A stretch of 64,000 bases of DNA. Source: Microthyrium microscopicum. Taxonomy: Eukaryota > Ascomycota > Dothideomycetes > Microthyriales > Microthyriaceae. The translations under genes were made by a program, and so were the position numbers. The stretch is taken from NCBI GenBank assembly GCA_010405405.1, contig MU004230.1, forward strand, positions 2,873,744-2,937,743. The letters run 5' to 3'. Below are positions 1 through 11,123 of the stretch, piece by piece. Positions within the stretch are counted from its first letter, which is position 1, and each line of letters begins with the position of its first letter. The notes under the pieces are model-generated. The model was not told the DNA's origin. It ran no database searches and worked only from the letters and a program-made list of their open reading frames with translations.

Positions 1-1154
1 GAAAATAGAAATAATGGCATACCCTCTTGGGTACCAGTTTGGTCAAGCAATGCTAGACGATTTCATGCCCATTCTTATAATGCTTGTGGGGATGCTACTA
101 GGAACGAGGAAACTAACGACGAGGATGAAGATGATGCAGCTTGGGAGGATATGGTCAGTGACGACGAGGACCTTATTGTTCGGGAAGATGAAGCTAACGA
201 CGAGGACGACACCATAAAGCAGGGAAATCGGACCCCGACCCCCTCTGAAGAAAAAGCTCAAGAGACCATCACATTGGACGGTTATTTGGTTGATGTAATC
301 ACGGACCTCCTTCCCACTTGCGCGAGAGAACTCTTCAGAACCAGTAAAAGAGTCGGCACGAGAGTTGGAACTGAGGATGGAGAAGAGTCAACAATTTCGA
401 TCATCGAAAGAGCAGAAAACATCATGAAGCAAAAGAGATCTCCTTTTGCGCAAAAGTCTGATGCATTAGCTCGAACACTAGTGGTAGACATTTTATCAAC
501 ACCATTTGATCAACGCATTGATCCAGATGTTGACGCCAACCAGTTGTTGCTCAAAATCAAACAAGCTCAAATACAATCTGTGGTCGAGGATTTCTTCCTT
601 CTCGAAAGCTTCGACGATTGGACCACATTAGAAACAGTACATTGACAACATGGCATTACATATTTTACATGGTGCAAGGCTGTTCTTCACAAAAAATGGT
701 AAGATTTCCCCATATCAAACCAGGCGACTTAATGACATCAAGTAAACCTAAAAAACATCTTATGTCTCATGGCACTCAACGGTTTCCATAAGGTGTGTTC
801 CTAATCGAGAGCTATGGATTGCATCTGGATGCGACGGATGCTTTACGTACTTATTTACCGCGAAATACCCAATGTTCTGTTCGAAGCGTGTTGGTTCTGT
901 TCATAGTTTTATACTTACCAGATCCAGGCTATGTAGGCTTATCGCAACAGAAGCACTGTAAGGTTGGGGATGTCATTGTCATCTTAAAAGGCTCAACTAT
1001 CCCTCACATTCTACGGAGCTACACCATAAGTTTCAACTCCGAGCAAGATCACACTGAAACATTCGAGTTCATTTGTGAAGCTTATGTGCATGGAATCATG
1101 GATGGTCAGTTTGTGGCTCAAGATCCACCGCTCCGTTCTTTCACGCTGCAATAA
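1..1154 (+). pseudogene. HET-domain (heterokaryon incompatibility) protein, C-terminal part, 5' cut by window edge
   Basis: The reading frame is open from the first base and contains a motif of the type PSWVPVW, the usual landmark downstream of the HET domain. An acidic segment (DDED, EDED) follows. The last part spells GYVGLSQQ, GDVIVILKG, PHILR and CEAYVHGIMDGQ, the typical HET-protein C-terminus. An intron at 699-927 (GTAAGA...CCAG) joins FFTKN to GYVGLS and fits well. HET proteins trigger cell death when incompatible hyphae fuse. The frame is interrupted once upstream of that intron, so the copy is probably inactive, or the assembly has a base error. The HET domain itself lies outside the window. 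Family assignment is firm; functional status is not. Confidence 0.75.
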
Positions 1155-1563
1155 GAAGAGTCTTACTCGTTGTTAATCTCTTTTGGAAACTTGCAAGCAA
1201 GAGATACACAAAGAAAGATATATACATGACAACTTTCGAGGAATTGGCTTACTGAATTCTATAACTTGTAATTCAAAGATATGTAGTTTTAACAGAAACA
1301 ACTATATTCAAATTCGACATAAATTCTCTGCGGCTGAAGACAAGGCTGAAATTGAGACTGACCAATCACAGGAGGTCCCAAAACCAAATTTGGACACGTG
1401 GACGCTCGGCTCGCATAGTGCTCGTGTCACCTTGCTCTTTCCCATCTCCATCACGATATCTCAATATGTGACTATTACTGACGCGCCGAACTATCGCTTT
1501 GCAGCACTCCGCAATCATACAGATGCCAGCGACAAGCTAGCATTTATTGCCCACAATGTGACC
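1155..1563. other. Intergenic, HET 3' side and GPI2 5' leader
   Basis: I see no gene here. The reading frame of GPI2 exon 1 happens to stay open far upstream (from about 1183), but the peptide there is not protein-like and the ATG at 1564 has the better context. Confidence 0.5.
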
Positions 1564-2974
1564 ATGTCGCAACCCGGTCTCCCAGCCAATCTCTCCGCTC
1601 GACCTCCTCCTCATCTCTACTTCCATCCGCCGAGAGACTCGACGGATCCGCCAAGAAGAGAATCTTCAGAGACGGAGCGCGTAATACAACCCAGCAATGC
1701 CGCCAAAGCCTCGTTGAGTGCTGCGGAACCTTCAACTCGAGGTCGGACGAGGAGAAAGGAACGTCGTCGTCGAGGCGCAAGAACACAGTGGAAAAAGTTG
1801 CTCTGGGTGCGACAAAGCTGTATGTCACTACGACATAAACACGTTCGCGCATGCAGCCGTTTACTAACTTGTGCTTGTCCATATAGTACCGGATAACTAT
1901 ACTGATGCATCCACCTTCCTTGACCACCTTGTAAGGAATCCCAAGCTGCAGCCATACGAGTTCTGGCGGCTAGTTGCCGACTCCACCGTCATCGTACAGC
2001 ATGTCTGCAGTGTGGCCATATTCGTGTGTTGCTTTACCGGCATTTTCCAAGAACGCATCAGCCCGATCACCGTCGTCAGTTGGGGAAGTGCATGCACTGT
2101 TATAGGATGGATAACCTGGGAAGTCTGGGTCGATAACCATGAAGAGATGAACAATCGAAGACTAGGGAGTCAAGCCAGCTCGGAGGACGACCTTCCTAGC
2201 GGAGACTCTTTCACCAAGGAGACGAGTTCGGCCAGCGGAACCCAGACTCCGCATGCTGAAGTCATGGGAGATTTTCATGACGATTTCCATCCGCCGCCAG
2301 AGCAATGGCAGGGTGATCCTCTTTCCAATTTGTCGCCGAGGAATCAGCAACGACTTATCACCATCAAATCTGCAGCATTGATATATTGCGCCGTGCTTGG
2401 GCTCAGTCCGATACTGAAAAGTCTTACTAAGAGTACTACAAGCGATTCAATTTGGGCCATTAGCTGTTGGCTCATGTTTATTAATGTCTTTTTCTTTGAC
2501 TATGGTGGAGGAGTGGGAGCCAAGTAAGCCATGAGCTCCAGATTCCAAGTCCTAAGTGCCTCGCTAACTTAATCAAGGTTCCCGGCTTCATTATCGACGA
2601 ATGCCTCCCTTATGGCTTCCACAGTGCTTGCTTCCCGTCTCACCTCCACAACACACGTATTCTCGCTCACGCTGTTCAGCATTCAAGTTTTTGGCCTATT
2701 CCCAGTCTTCAGAAGACACTTGCTTCATATATCACGTACATTACATTACATCCTAACGTTCTGCCTAGTACTTGGTGCCGGCGGAGGCGTTGCAGTCACT
2801 GTAGGAGGTGGTTCTTGGACATTTTTGCTACTGGGCTGTACGCTGGGTTTAATTACTGCGGCCCTCACGATGGGAGGAGCTAGTTGGTGGCTGATCGGAC
2901 TCCAGAAATGGAAGGACGAGATTGTTGGCCCCTGGGATGCAGCACGACCGCGACTGCGGCGCCGTTGGGCGTAG
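1564..2974 (+). CDS. GPI2: GPI2/PIG-C, subunit of GPI-GlcNAc transferase
   Basis: Three exons (1564-1819, 1887-2523, 2578-2974) give 429 residues. The protein belongs to the ER-membrane complex that moves GlcNAc from UDP-GlcNAc to phosphatidylinositol, the first step of GPI-anchor synthesis. Family marks: WKKLLWVRQ joined across intron 1 to LPDNYTD, then FLDHLVRNP, then a hydrophobic hairpin around VCSVAIFVCCF. An acidic, serine-rich loop (about residues 180-225) precedes the membrane-rich C-terminal half with NAS-MASTVLASRL. Intron 1 has a perfect TTTACTAAC branch site; intron 2 has GCTAAC. The first 70 residues are basic and proline-rich and lie outside the conserved core. The start at 1564 is chosen because it begins the conserved frame shortly before the core. 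The last residues are basic (RPRLRRRWA). Confidence 0.93.
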
Positions 2975-3403
2975 ATAATGAAATCAACAAACTCTGGCCA
3001 TCTCTTGCGGCTTCATTCGTGATATATGTTCGATATGCCGTGGGATGATTATATTGTCTGGATTAACATTCGCGTAAGCTGTATCAGGAGTTATCTCCGG
3101 ATTGCTTTGTTTGCTTCCAGAATGATAAAAGGGGCAAGGGCAAAAATAGATTTGCGATAAGATAGATAAGTTTCAAAGGGCTACAATTAGATGTTTTAAG
3201 AAATGAGAAGGTTTCAACACCCTCAAATGTTTCAACACTTTTGTACGCGGCATCTCCCGTGAGCACATTTATTTGTGGAAGCCATCCCTATTAGGCTAGC
3301 CCCAAGAGCTCGCGATGATTTGCTCATTGCTGCGAAAGCGGCAACCATCAACCACCATTTTCTACCCTCCTCAACCTCGTATTTCCTCTCACAACCTACA
3401 GCC
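2975..3403. other. Intergenic, GPI2 terminator side and OPT promoter
   Basis: No gene seen. The OPT frame is open upstream to 3275, so a longer N-terminus (43 more residues) is possible, but the ATG at 3404 has a strong ACAGCCATGG context. Confidence 0.5.
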
Positions 3404-5658
3404 ATGGCACCAGATAGGGGTAATGCCCACGAGGCCCAGGACAACTCAACATTATCATCTCCAGGACCTGCAGACGGCCTCCGGATCCGCCATGTCCCCA
3501 CCAAGCCAGCAAGCGCTCTGGAAGCAACGCATTTTAGCTTCCGCAGTATCATGGTTGGACTCGCAATAGGAATTGTAATATGTTTTTCTAATATGTACTT
3601 TGGACTTCAGACTGGCTGGGTCAGCAGTATGGCTATGCCTTCAGCGCTGCTGGGCTTTTCGTACTTTAAACTGGTGTCGCGATACATCTCGTATCCATTT
3701 ACGCCTGTGGAAAATGTCTTGATTCAGAGTGTCGCTGGAGCAGTTGGGACTATGCCTCTTGGATGTGGATTTGTGGGTGTTGTGCCGGCTCTGAATTACC
3801 TACTAAAGCCTTCGGAAAATGGACCGCTGCGTATTAGCCTGCCTAGGATGATTGTTTGGTCGTTGGGAATCGCGTTCTTTGGAGTTGTTTTTGCTGTTCC
3901 TTTGAGAAGGCAGGTTATCATTAGAGAGAAGTTGAAGTTTCCGAGTGGAACGGCGGCTGCTTTGATGATCGGTATTCTACATGGGGAGAAGCCATCTGGA
4001 ATTGTCGATCGAGGGTCCACTGAAGCAACTGCTAAGGACGGCTTTGGGAGTCTGGCTCGAGACTCTACAGATGAGGAACCAGGCACGCCTTTGCGATCTA
4101 TCACTTCTGAGGACCCGGAGGATGGAAAGTCGGAACAGGAGGACTGGAGAGCACGTATCAGACTGCTGCTTTATGCTTTTGGATTCTCTTCAGTCTACGT
4201 AAGTTGGTGAATTCTTTTATAGTTTATGGTTCTGACATTCATCAGACTTTGTTCTCGTACTTTGTTCCGTTGAACAATGTGCCCCTTTTTGGTTCTTATT
4301 TAGCAGACCAATGGCTGTTCACTATGAACTTCTCACCAGCATATGTTGGACAAGGAATCATCATGGGAGCTCCAACCAGTCTCTCTATGCTTTTAGGAGC
4401 TCTCGTTGGCTATGGAATACTATCGCCCCTTGCCAGAAATAAAGGCTGGGCTCCTGGTCCCGTCGACGACTGGGCAACTGGCAGCAAAGGCTGGATCGTC
4501 TGGATTAGTCTAGCAATCATGCTAATAGACTCAATCGTGAGTCTCGGCTGGCTCGTCCTCCGCCCAATAATCCACCACGGTCCATCAGTTGCATCCAGCA
4601 TACTCGCAGCCACACGAACCGGAGACTGGAACCAAGTCCTCCAACAACTCTCCAGCCAACAGCGTGGCCAGTACTCTGCCATTCAAGGCGAAGACATGAC
4701 ACCACGCATCCCACAAGACGACGAGGACCGCGATGACGCGCCCCCATCGCATCTAATATCCACCCGTACCACCATAATCGGCCTCATCATCTCTTCCATC
4801 TTCTGCATCGTCGGCGTACACGTTGCCTTTGGCAGCCTCATCCCCGTCAGCCTAACAATCCTCGCGCTCCTCTTCGCTATGGTTTTGTCTGTCATGGGTG
4901 TGCGCGCCCTGGGTGAGACAGATCTCAATCCCGTCTCCGGCATCTCCAAACTAACCCAACTTCTCTTCGCCTTCTTCACGCCCGCCGGCAGCAAAAACGC
5001 CGTCATCATCAACCTTATCGCTGGCGCCCTGTCCGAATCTGGTGCATTACAGGCGGGCGATCTGCTGCAAGATCTCAAGACAGGCCATCTTCTCGGCGCG
5101 GCCCCCAGCGCTCAATTCTACGGGCAGATCATTGGCAGTGCGGTGGGCGCGGTGGTTAGCGCAGTGGTGTATGAGTTGTATACACGTGTATATACGATCC
5201 CAGGCGAACTTTTCGAAGTACCAACGTCGTATGTCTGGATCTACACAGCGCGCCTCGTCACGGGCTCTGGACTGCCGCCGCGCGTGCCAGAGTGGGCGGC
5301 TGGAGCGGCGGCGTTGTTTGCGTTGAGTAGTATGTTGCGAATTTGGCTGGCAGCTGGTGGGCAGTGGCGGAAGAATATCTTGCCGTATATACCTGGTGGG
5401 ATTGCTGTAGCTGTTGGTAAGTTATATCAAGTTGATATACTGAGAGCAATTTGACTAACATATGGAATAGGCATGTACAACTCGCCGTCATTTACCTTCG
5501 CGAGAGCAATTGGAGGCGTGTTGATATGGTGGTGGAAGTCATACTCCAAGCGACCCGAGGTGCCGATTATTGTGTTGGCGTCAGGCTTGATATTGGGCGA
5601 AGGATTGTTTTCGATTGTCAATTTAGTGATGGCATCTTTGGGCGTTCCGCATCTTTGA
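3404..5658 (+). CDS. OPT-family oligopeptide/metal-chelate transporter
   Basis: Three exons (3404-4198, 4246-5416, 5471-5658) give 717 residues. It is an integral membrane transporter of the OPT superfamily and by layout resembles the yeast YGL114W/YSL-like branch rather than the classical peptide-importing Opt1/Opt2. Visible: first membrane segment around SIMVGLAIGIVICFSNMYFG, the conserved FPSGTAAALMIG segment, NFSPAYVGQGIIMGAPTS, a long hydrophilic loop with an acidic DDEDRDD stretch (about residues 435-455), and repeated hydrophobic segments to the end (WWWKSYSKRPEVPII, LGEGLFS). Both introns are short (47 and 54 nt) with good splice signals; the second has CTAAC. The substrate cannot be read from sequence: small peptides, glutathione conjugates and metal chelates are known for the superfamily. 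Confidence 0.9.
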
Positions 5659-6752
5659 GCAGGACTTGAATACGACTAATGTAATGCATCCCATAGCCTG
5701 GTATTATGCAATGCTACAACAGGCTTTTTGTTAACGGCATAATGAAATGATTAGTATCGAAGCTCCATGTTCTAATTTTCGTCAGTCAACGGAAATAACA
5801 AAGCTAATGAGCTGTAATATCTATCAAATACGTCACGGTCTAGAAAGTAATGCAAACTGCATATTCCACTCCGGTTTCCATTCAAACAGGACTATTAGGC
5901 CCATCTAATTATGCTTAAGTACAGGGACGCTGGGGATGAACCCGTACTAAACTACAAGACAGATTTAGTGGATTGTCAGGAATGGGGGAGGCAAGTTAGA
6001 ATATGTAAATGTTTCTCAATGCACTAGCCGTCCTCTCATTATTGTGGAAACTGGGACGATGTGCTATACAGGTCCAGCGTGAATCCAGTGCCACGGGATT
6101 GGGCTTCCGTGTGAAATATGTGCCAAAGGATGACGGTTCCCTGAAGGGGACGAAGAGTTTCTTGGATTTGAAGCCTGTCATTTGTACACAGTGACTTGTT
6201 CCGCATCGGTCTGGGATTGGATCTAAGGTGCAGCTGTTTAGCGAATCGTGATCTTTTCGTTTGACAGCTTCGGAATTGGTAGTCGCAGGCAAAACAGCCA
6301 AAGTTAAGCTGCGGCTGATGTGATATAACGGTGGAGACTTGAGATGGAATGGAAGAAAAATCAATGGGAAAAGCACGGGTCAAACTCCGCCAACTCCGCC
6401 GCTTTGGTGACTAGGATGGATTCAATGCTGCACCAGTGAGTCCTAGTGCTTGATGAAATCGAGGTCATGAATGGAAAGCCAGGTTTGAAAAACAAAGATG
6501 GGTTTGATGAGGTTGAGCAACAACTTCGATCGAGTTGTTTTATGAAGAAACCATTGGCCAACACGGAAAAGCAGCAAGCAAAGCCCCATGAAACTCCAAG
6601 TGCTGTGCAATGCTGATATGAGTTTCCAATTCTATTAGTGGTTTTGAGCCAGTCGTAAAGTGCAAATGATCGCAAACAAAAGAAAATATCCAGTTAGTTT
6701 TAGCCAAAAAACCAGAGGGGTATGCATCGTGTGGGAGAGCGGAGAAAAATAA
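5659..6752. other. Intergenic between two converging 3' ends
   Basis: About 1.1 kb between the stop codons of the OPT transporter (+) and the kinase (-). Short open frames on both strands overlap and lack family motifs. I see no gene, RNA or repeat here; 3' UTRs of both neighbours are the likely content. Confidence 0.5.
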
Positions 6753-9433
6753 TTAAAAGACTGAGGGGAAGCTGCCAGGAATGTTTTTGCTCTGGCGACG
6801 ACTGAAGCGCTTTCGTCCTTTTTGGAGGTTGTTTGCGTCTTCCTCTTTGCGTAGTCGTGACGCGCTGCTGGGGATGTTGACGCCTTCAAGGGTTGAGTCG
6901 CTGCCAAAGAAGTTGTTATCTCCACCGTAGCTGCTACCTGCGGGTGACGATATTGAGGAAGACATGTCCATTGCTGAGTCATTGGAGTAGGATCCGGTTA
7001 GAGATTGCTGGGTCAAGTAGAGCTCCCGTGCTCTAAACAGGCAGTCTAACCATTCTTCTGCGGCAATTCGGGTGCCATCTGGCTCCGGTGGTGGTGTTAG
7101 GGGCACTTCAAAAAGGATGTGCTTTTCTCGCTGCACAGAATTAGCAACACGCTTTTCAAGAAGAGGCCGACTAGACTGACTGTATCTACACACCACTGGG
7201 TCAGTCCTTTCGAATCTTGGAAAGACTTCCAGGTAATGCTTTGCCCAACGAGAGGAATCTCCATCTTCGCCTTCTTCTCGTCACCACCGGAGGCAGCTAG
7301 CACGATGCGACCACTACTCGTAACCATGACTAGGCGTTGTCTCTTTTTGGTAGTTGGTCCAGACATGAAAAACCTTGAGAACTTTCTTGGTTGCTCTGGT
7401 TGTGAACTGTCGCCGTTTTTGGAATTGGGACTATGAGGTTGCGGGGAAACGGTGACAATGAGGTTGCCAAGTTTAAGAATTCGCTCATTGGATCGCGTCA
7501 GTACAGGAGACCATTCAATATCCAATTGAGAGGGTGCAGGAAGCTCTGTGATTAGTCTCGATGCAAGTGGCCGAGGCGTTGACGTGGGATTGAGCATCAT
7601 TGCAGACGGTACAGAAGTTGGTGCAACTGTTTACATTAGCCTATGCCATTTTGAAGGATAACTGAACTACATACCATTATTGAGACGAATAGGTGCTGGT
7701 GGGGGAGGAACATAAGGCTTCAGTCGTGGAGCTTTTTGTTCCCATAGTTTTGTTCCCCAATTGACTCCATCGAAGAATGGGTGGTTCTTGACATGGTCAA
7801 TCGTCAGTCGTTTAGATGGGTCTGGAACAAGGAGTCGTTCAACAAGATCTCGAGCTACGTCAGGAAAGCCAGAAGGAAAAGTGTAATCCAGTTTTAGAAT
7901 CTTGTCGAATGTCAGGTATTCCGTAGCTCCCTTGAAAGGTGGTCTGCCGGTCAATAACTGGAAAATAATGCACCCAAACGCCCATAGGTCGGTAGGTTTG
8001 CCACCCTCCTTAGCAGTAAGCAACTCCGGGCTTACATACTCAGCAGTGCCAACGAATGAAACGGCACGAGCTGACTCTTCCCGAGGAAATGGATCCGCGC
8101 CGTTGTCCATCTTTCGTGGTTTTGGTTCGTCTAGGATTTTGCCTGTACCGAAATCTGTAATCTTCACATGCATCTTCGAGTCCAGGAGTACGTTCTCAGG
8201 CTTCAAGTCGCGATGTAATACACCTCTTGAATGCATGTATTCGACAGCGTCCAAGATTTGAGACCCATAAAATCGCGTACATTCCTCATCGAATGTACCC
8301 ATTTTCTTGAGCACTCCTAGAAGTTCACCATTACTAGCCAAGTCCAGAACAAAGTAAAGTGATCGCTCATCTTGAAAAGTAAAATAGAGTTTGACTATTC
8401 CAGGGTGATTTGTGAGCCGGTTTAATGTATCCTTTTCAATGTTCACGTATTTGACCTTTTTCTCCTTGATGATGTGCTTTTTGTCGAGGACTTTCACAGC
8501 ATATTCGCGCAGAGTTGCACGGTCTGTTGCCGCTAGCACAGTGCTGTACGAGCCTTCTCCAAGAGTGCGGCCAAATTCGAAATCGTTGACTCCTTTTTTG
8601 GTCACTTTTGTAACCACCTGTCCGTTGGCATCCACTTCTCTCCTGACACCAACCGCAGCGCCCTTTTCCTTCCATTCCTCACTGCTGGCCGGTGGTCCGT
8701 TCTCCGCATAGGCTCCGGCGAGGGGAATTGAGGCGCCTGGTGTCGCTGGTAATGATGTTCCGGGCGATATCCGCCGGGAGCTGCGTCGGGGAGGAGGAAG
8801 ATTGTTCTGCGTTGATAGGGAATAATCTGCAGTGCCGCGATAGCCTGCGCCGGCTCGGGAAGATGTCCGTTGTGGGGGAGCTACAGGCTGTGGTGGTTCA
8901 TCACCGTATCTGTATGTACTATAATTCGATGCTTGAGAGCCTCCTGATACGTTCGGGTGATTATATATCCCGGACATTGGTCTTGCTGGTCCAGTCGCAT
9001 AATTTCGAGGGGCCGCCATACCATGATTAGAGTGGGGGGCGTATGGAAGTTGCTGTTGGGCCTGATGGGCGATGGGCATCGATTGGCGATGACTTAGGCG
9101 CTGATTATAATCCATCTGCGGCTGAGGGAAGTATGTATTGCTCTCCTGCACGTATGGAAGGCCAGCTGGTGTTACTTGGTTGGAAGTATTAGGGACGGGG
9201 AGGACATCGGCAAGGGTGGAGCCAGACTGGGCCGTAGTCGGTAATTGTGAGCGCGTGATAGTCGCGGTAGATGTACTGGATGATGAATGTGATGATTGTG
9301 GAGGAATAGATGAGACGGAGTCTGCGATTGAGGGGATTTCGGCGTTCGATGAGGTAGGAGAAGAAGTCACATCGTCTGGATTGGCTATCCGGAGGCCGCC
9401 CAAGGCCTGAGTTAGGCTCAAGTCGTCGTTCAT
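6753..9433 (-). CDS. PKH1: PDK1-like AGC kinase (Pkh1/Ksg1 type) with C-terminal PH domain
   Basis: Three exons on the minus strand (9433-7675, 7626-7181, 7130-6753) give 860 residues. The N-terminal 270 residues are Ser/Pro/Gln-rich and disordered. The kinase domain follows: glycine loop GEGSYSTV (about 290), AVKVLDKKH lysine, HRDLKPEN (about 408), DFGTGK (about 430), activation segment SFVGTAEYVSPELL, then WAFGCIIFQLLTGRPPF. The SFVGTAEYVSPE form is typical of PDK1, which phosphorylates the T-loop of other AGC kinases (Ypk, Pkc1, Sch9 in yeast) in eisosome and wall-integrity signalling. The C-terminal part (KRQRLVMVTSSGR, ITWKSFQDSKGLTQWCVDT, then REKHILFEV) is a PH-type domain as in animal PDK1. 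Introns of 48 and 50 nt join these parts cleanly. Confidence 0.93.
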
Positions 9434-11123
9434 TGTCGAGAAATGCGGCCAAGTTGACAGCAGCCAAACTCTTGGACAGATATTCAGGAATTGCTACCAC
9501 GCTGTAGACTTGTTACGTATGCAGTTGAAGAACAGGAAGGCAGAGAGGTAGAGTCTGGCGTCAAGACCAGCCAAGCGAGAGAAAGCGGTCGGTCGTGACA
9601 ACGGAGTCGAGGTCAGACCTGGTCATACCATCGGGCGATTTGGCATCGGAGGGTACCAAGAGATGGAAGCAGCGAGCCGGATTAACAGGAGATCGTATCA
9701 AAATCGGTGAGAGAGACGAGGCAGCGGCAACCGGTGGGTTCTGGCGACTTTGCGGAACAGTTGTAGAGTCGATACTGATCCAAAAGTCCATCCCGTACAA
9801 GGTTGAAGGAGGTAGGTAGTAAATCGATCGTCCCCGGAAGCACGTGAGTCGTAGTTGGTGGAGAGCATGGAGGGGGTGGAAGCTAGGTCTGTTCCAGTTA
9901 GGCTCACCGTACACGCGCATTGCTCCTTTCGCACGCGTGCGCTTGTCTCCCCAACTTCACTCCCTCCATCACTCGCCAGTTGTTGGAGATGGAAGCTCCA
10001 TTGTCGATATGAATGGCCAAACCCCCACTGATTCCGCTGTCAGCCAATAGGTTACCTGGAATCATTGCTCCCATGCTTGCTGTTGTACGGAATACTTCCT
10101 ATCACTCCTCTTTGAGTGACCATTACGAGACCCAAACATCTTCTAGCTTGTAAGTCGTACCTTGGCATCTGCATGCAATGAACGTTCTGCATCATTCCGC
10201 ATGATCTCGCCCTGTGCATGGTATGTTGAGCTAGGTATCTAGCACATGGTACTCGGCGGTTTGGTACTTTCTGCTTCGATAATGCTGCTGGAACAAATGC
10301 CGACTATACGGTGTATTGACTGACGGTATTCCCCTGAGCCTCTCCAAGCCTCCCAACTTGTCAGATGATTTGTCTTTGCTCTTCTTGTTTCCGTTCGCTT
10401 CTTCATGAATTCGATGACAGGTTTCTTTGGGCCCGCGGACTTGGCCCATCTTGTATCAGCCTGATGAAAGTTTCGCAGGTAGTGTGGTGATAAGCCGTAT
10501 GGGTCAATTCAATTCGCCCTAAAAACACACGTGGGTTGCTTCCCCCTCTTGAGTCGGGCGCCTTCAAGTTCGATCACAGATTCTTCCTTCTTTTGAGTTG
10601 CAATGAACCATATCCTGTAAACCAGCGGCTGTCAGAGCTATTTAACACTTTGTAGATCCCAGTATTGTGGTATTCGGCTGATAATTGTAGTTCATCGGAT
10701 GGGCAGTTGAGGGCTCTCGAGGTATATATCGTTCGCGTGGATGGTCATTGCTCTTGCTAGACTGTTGAGCTTCTTCGTTCTCTTCTTCTCGCTGCCGTAC
10801 TTGATGCGAAGTATACCTATGAGCCAATCACAGCATGTTTTCTCCACCATGCTGTGTAACTTACTTGAGGCACTTCAAGCTGTCCAGATGTAGTGCGCGA
10901 AACACTTACGCCCAACATTGAGATTGGCCAATGTATAGCAAGCAAGTTCGTCAACCCCTGTATAGCTCGTGTTCCTGTACAAACAAACGATGTATCCCGG
11001 TGTGTCCTGGTGTACGCCAATCCGCTGTCGATCCTTGTGTTCTCTTGGAGTGTGTTAAAGTCTCCAAGCTTGCTCTTTCTTCCACTCTTCGCCCGGTTGA
11101 TTCTCCTTTTGAGCAATTCTACC
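9434..11123. other. Divergent upstream region of kinase and PLP enzyme
   Basis: About 1.7 kb separates the kinase start (minus) from the PLP enzyme start (plus). It must hold both promoters and probably long 5' leaders. Short open frames are scattered but none shows a motif. The PLP frame stays open upstream to about 10893; I regard that as leader. No repeat or RNA gene recognised. Confidence 0.5.

Noticed and set aside
1183-1563. Open extension of GPI2 exon 1 upstream of 1564
   Set aside because: The peptide has no protein-like pattern and the family starts close to the 1564 ATG.
10893-11123. Open extension of the PLP enzyme with a hydrophobic stretch that looks like a signal anchor
   Set aside because: Poor start context compared with 11124, and a membrane anchor is unexpected for this fold; treated as leader.
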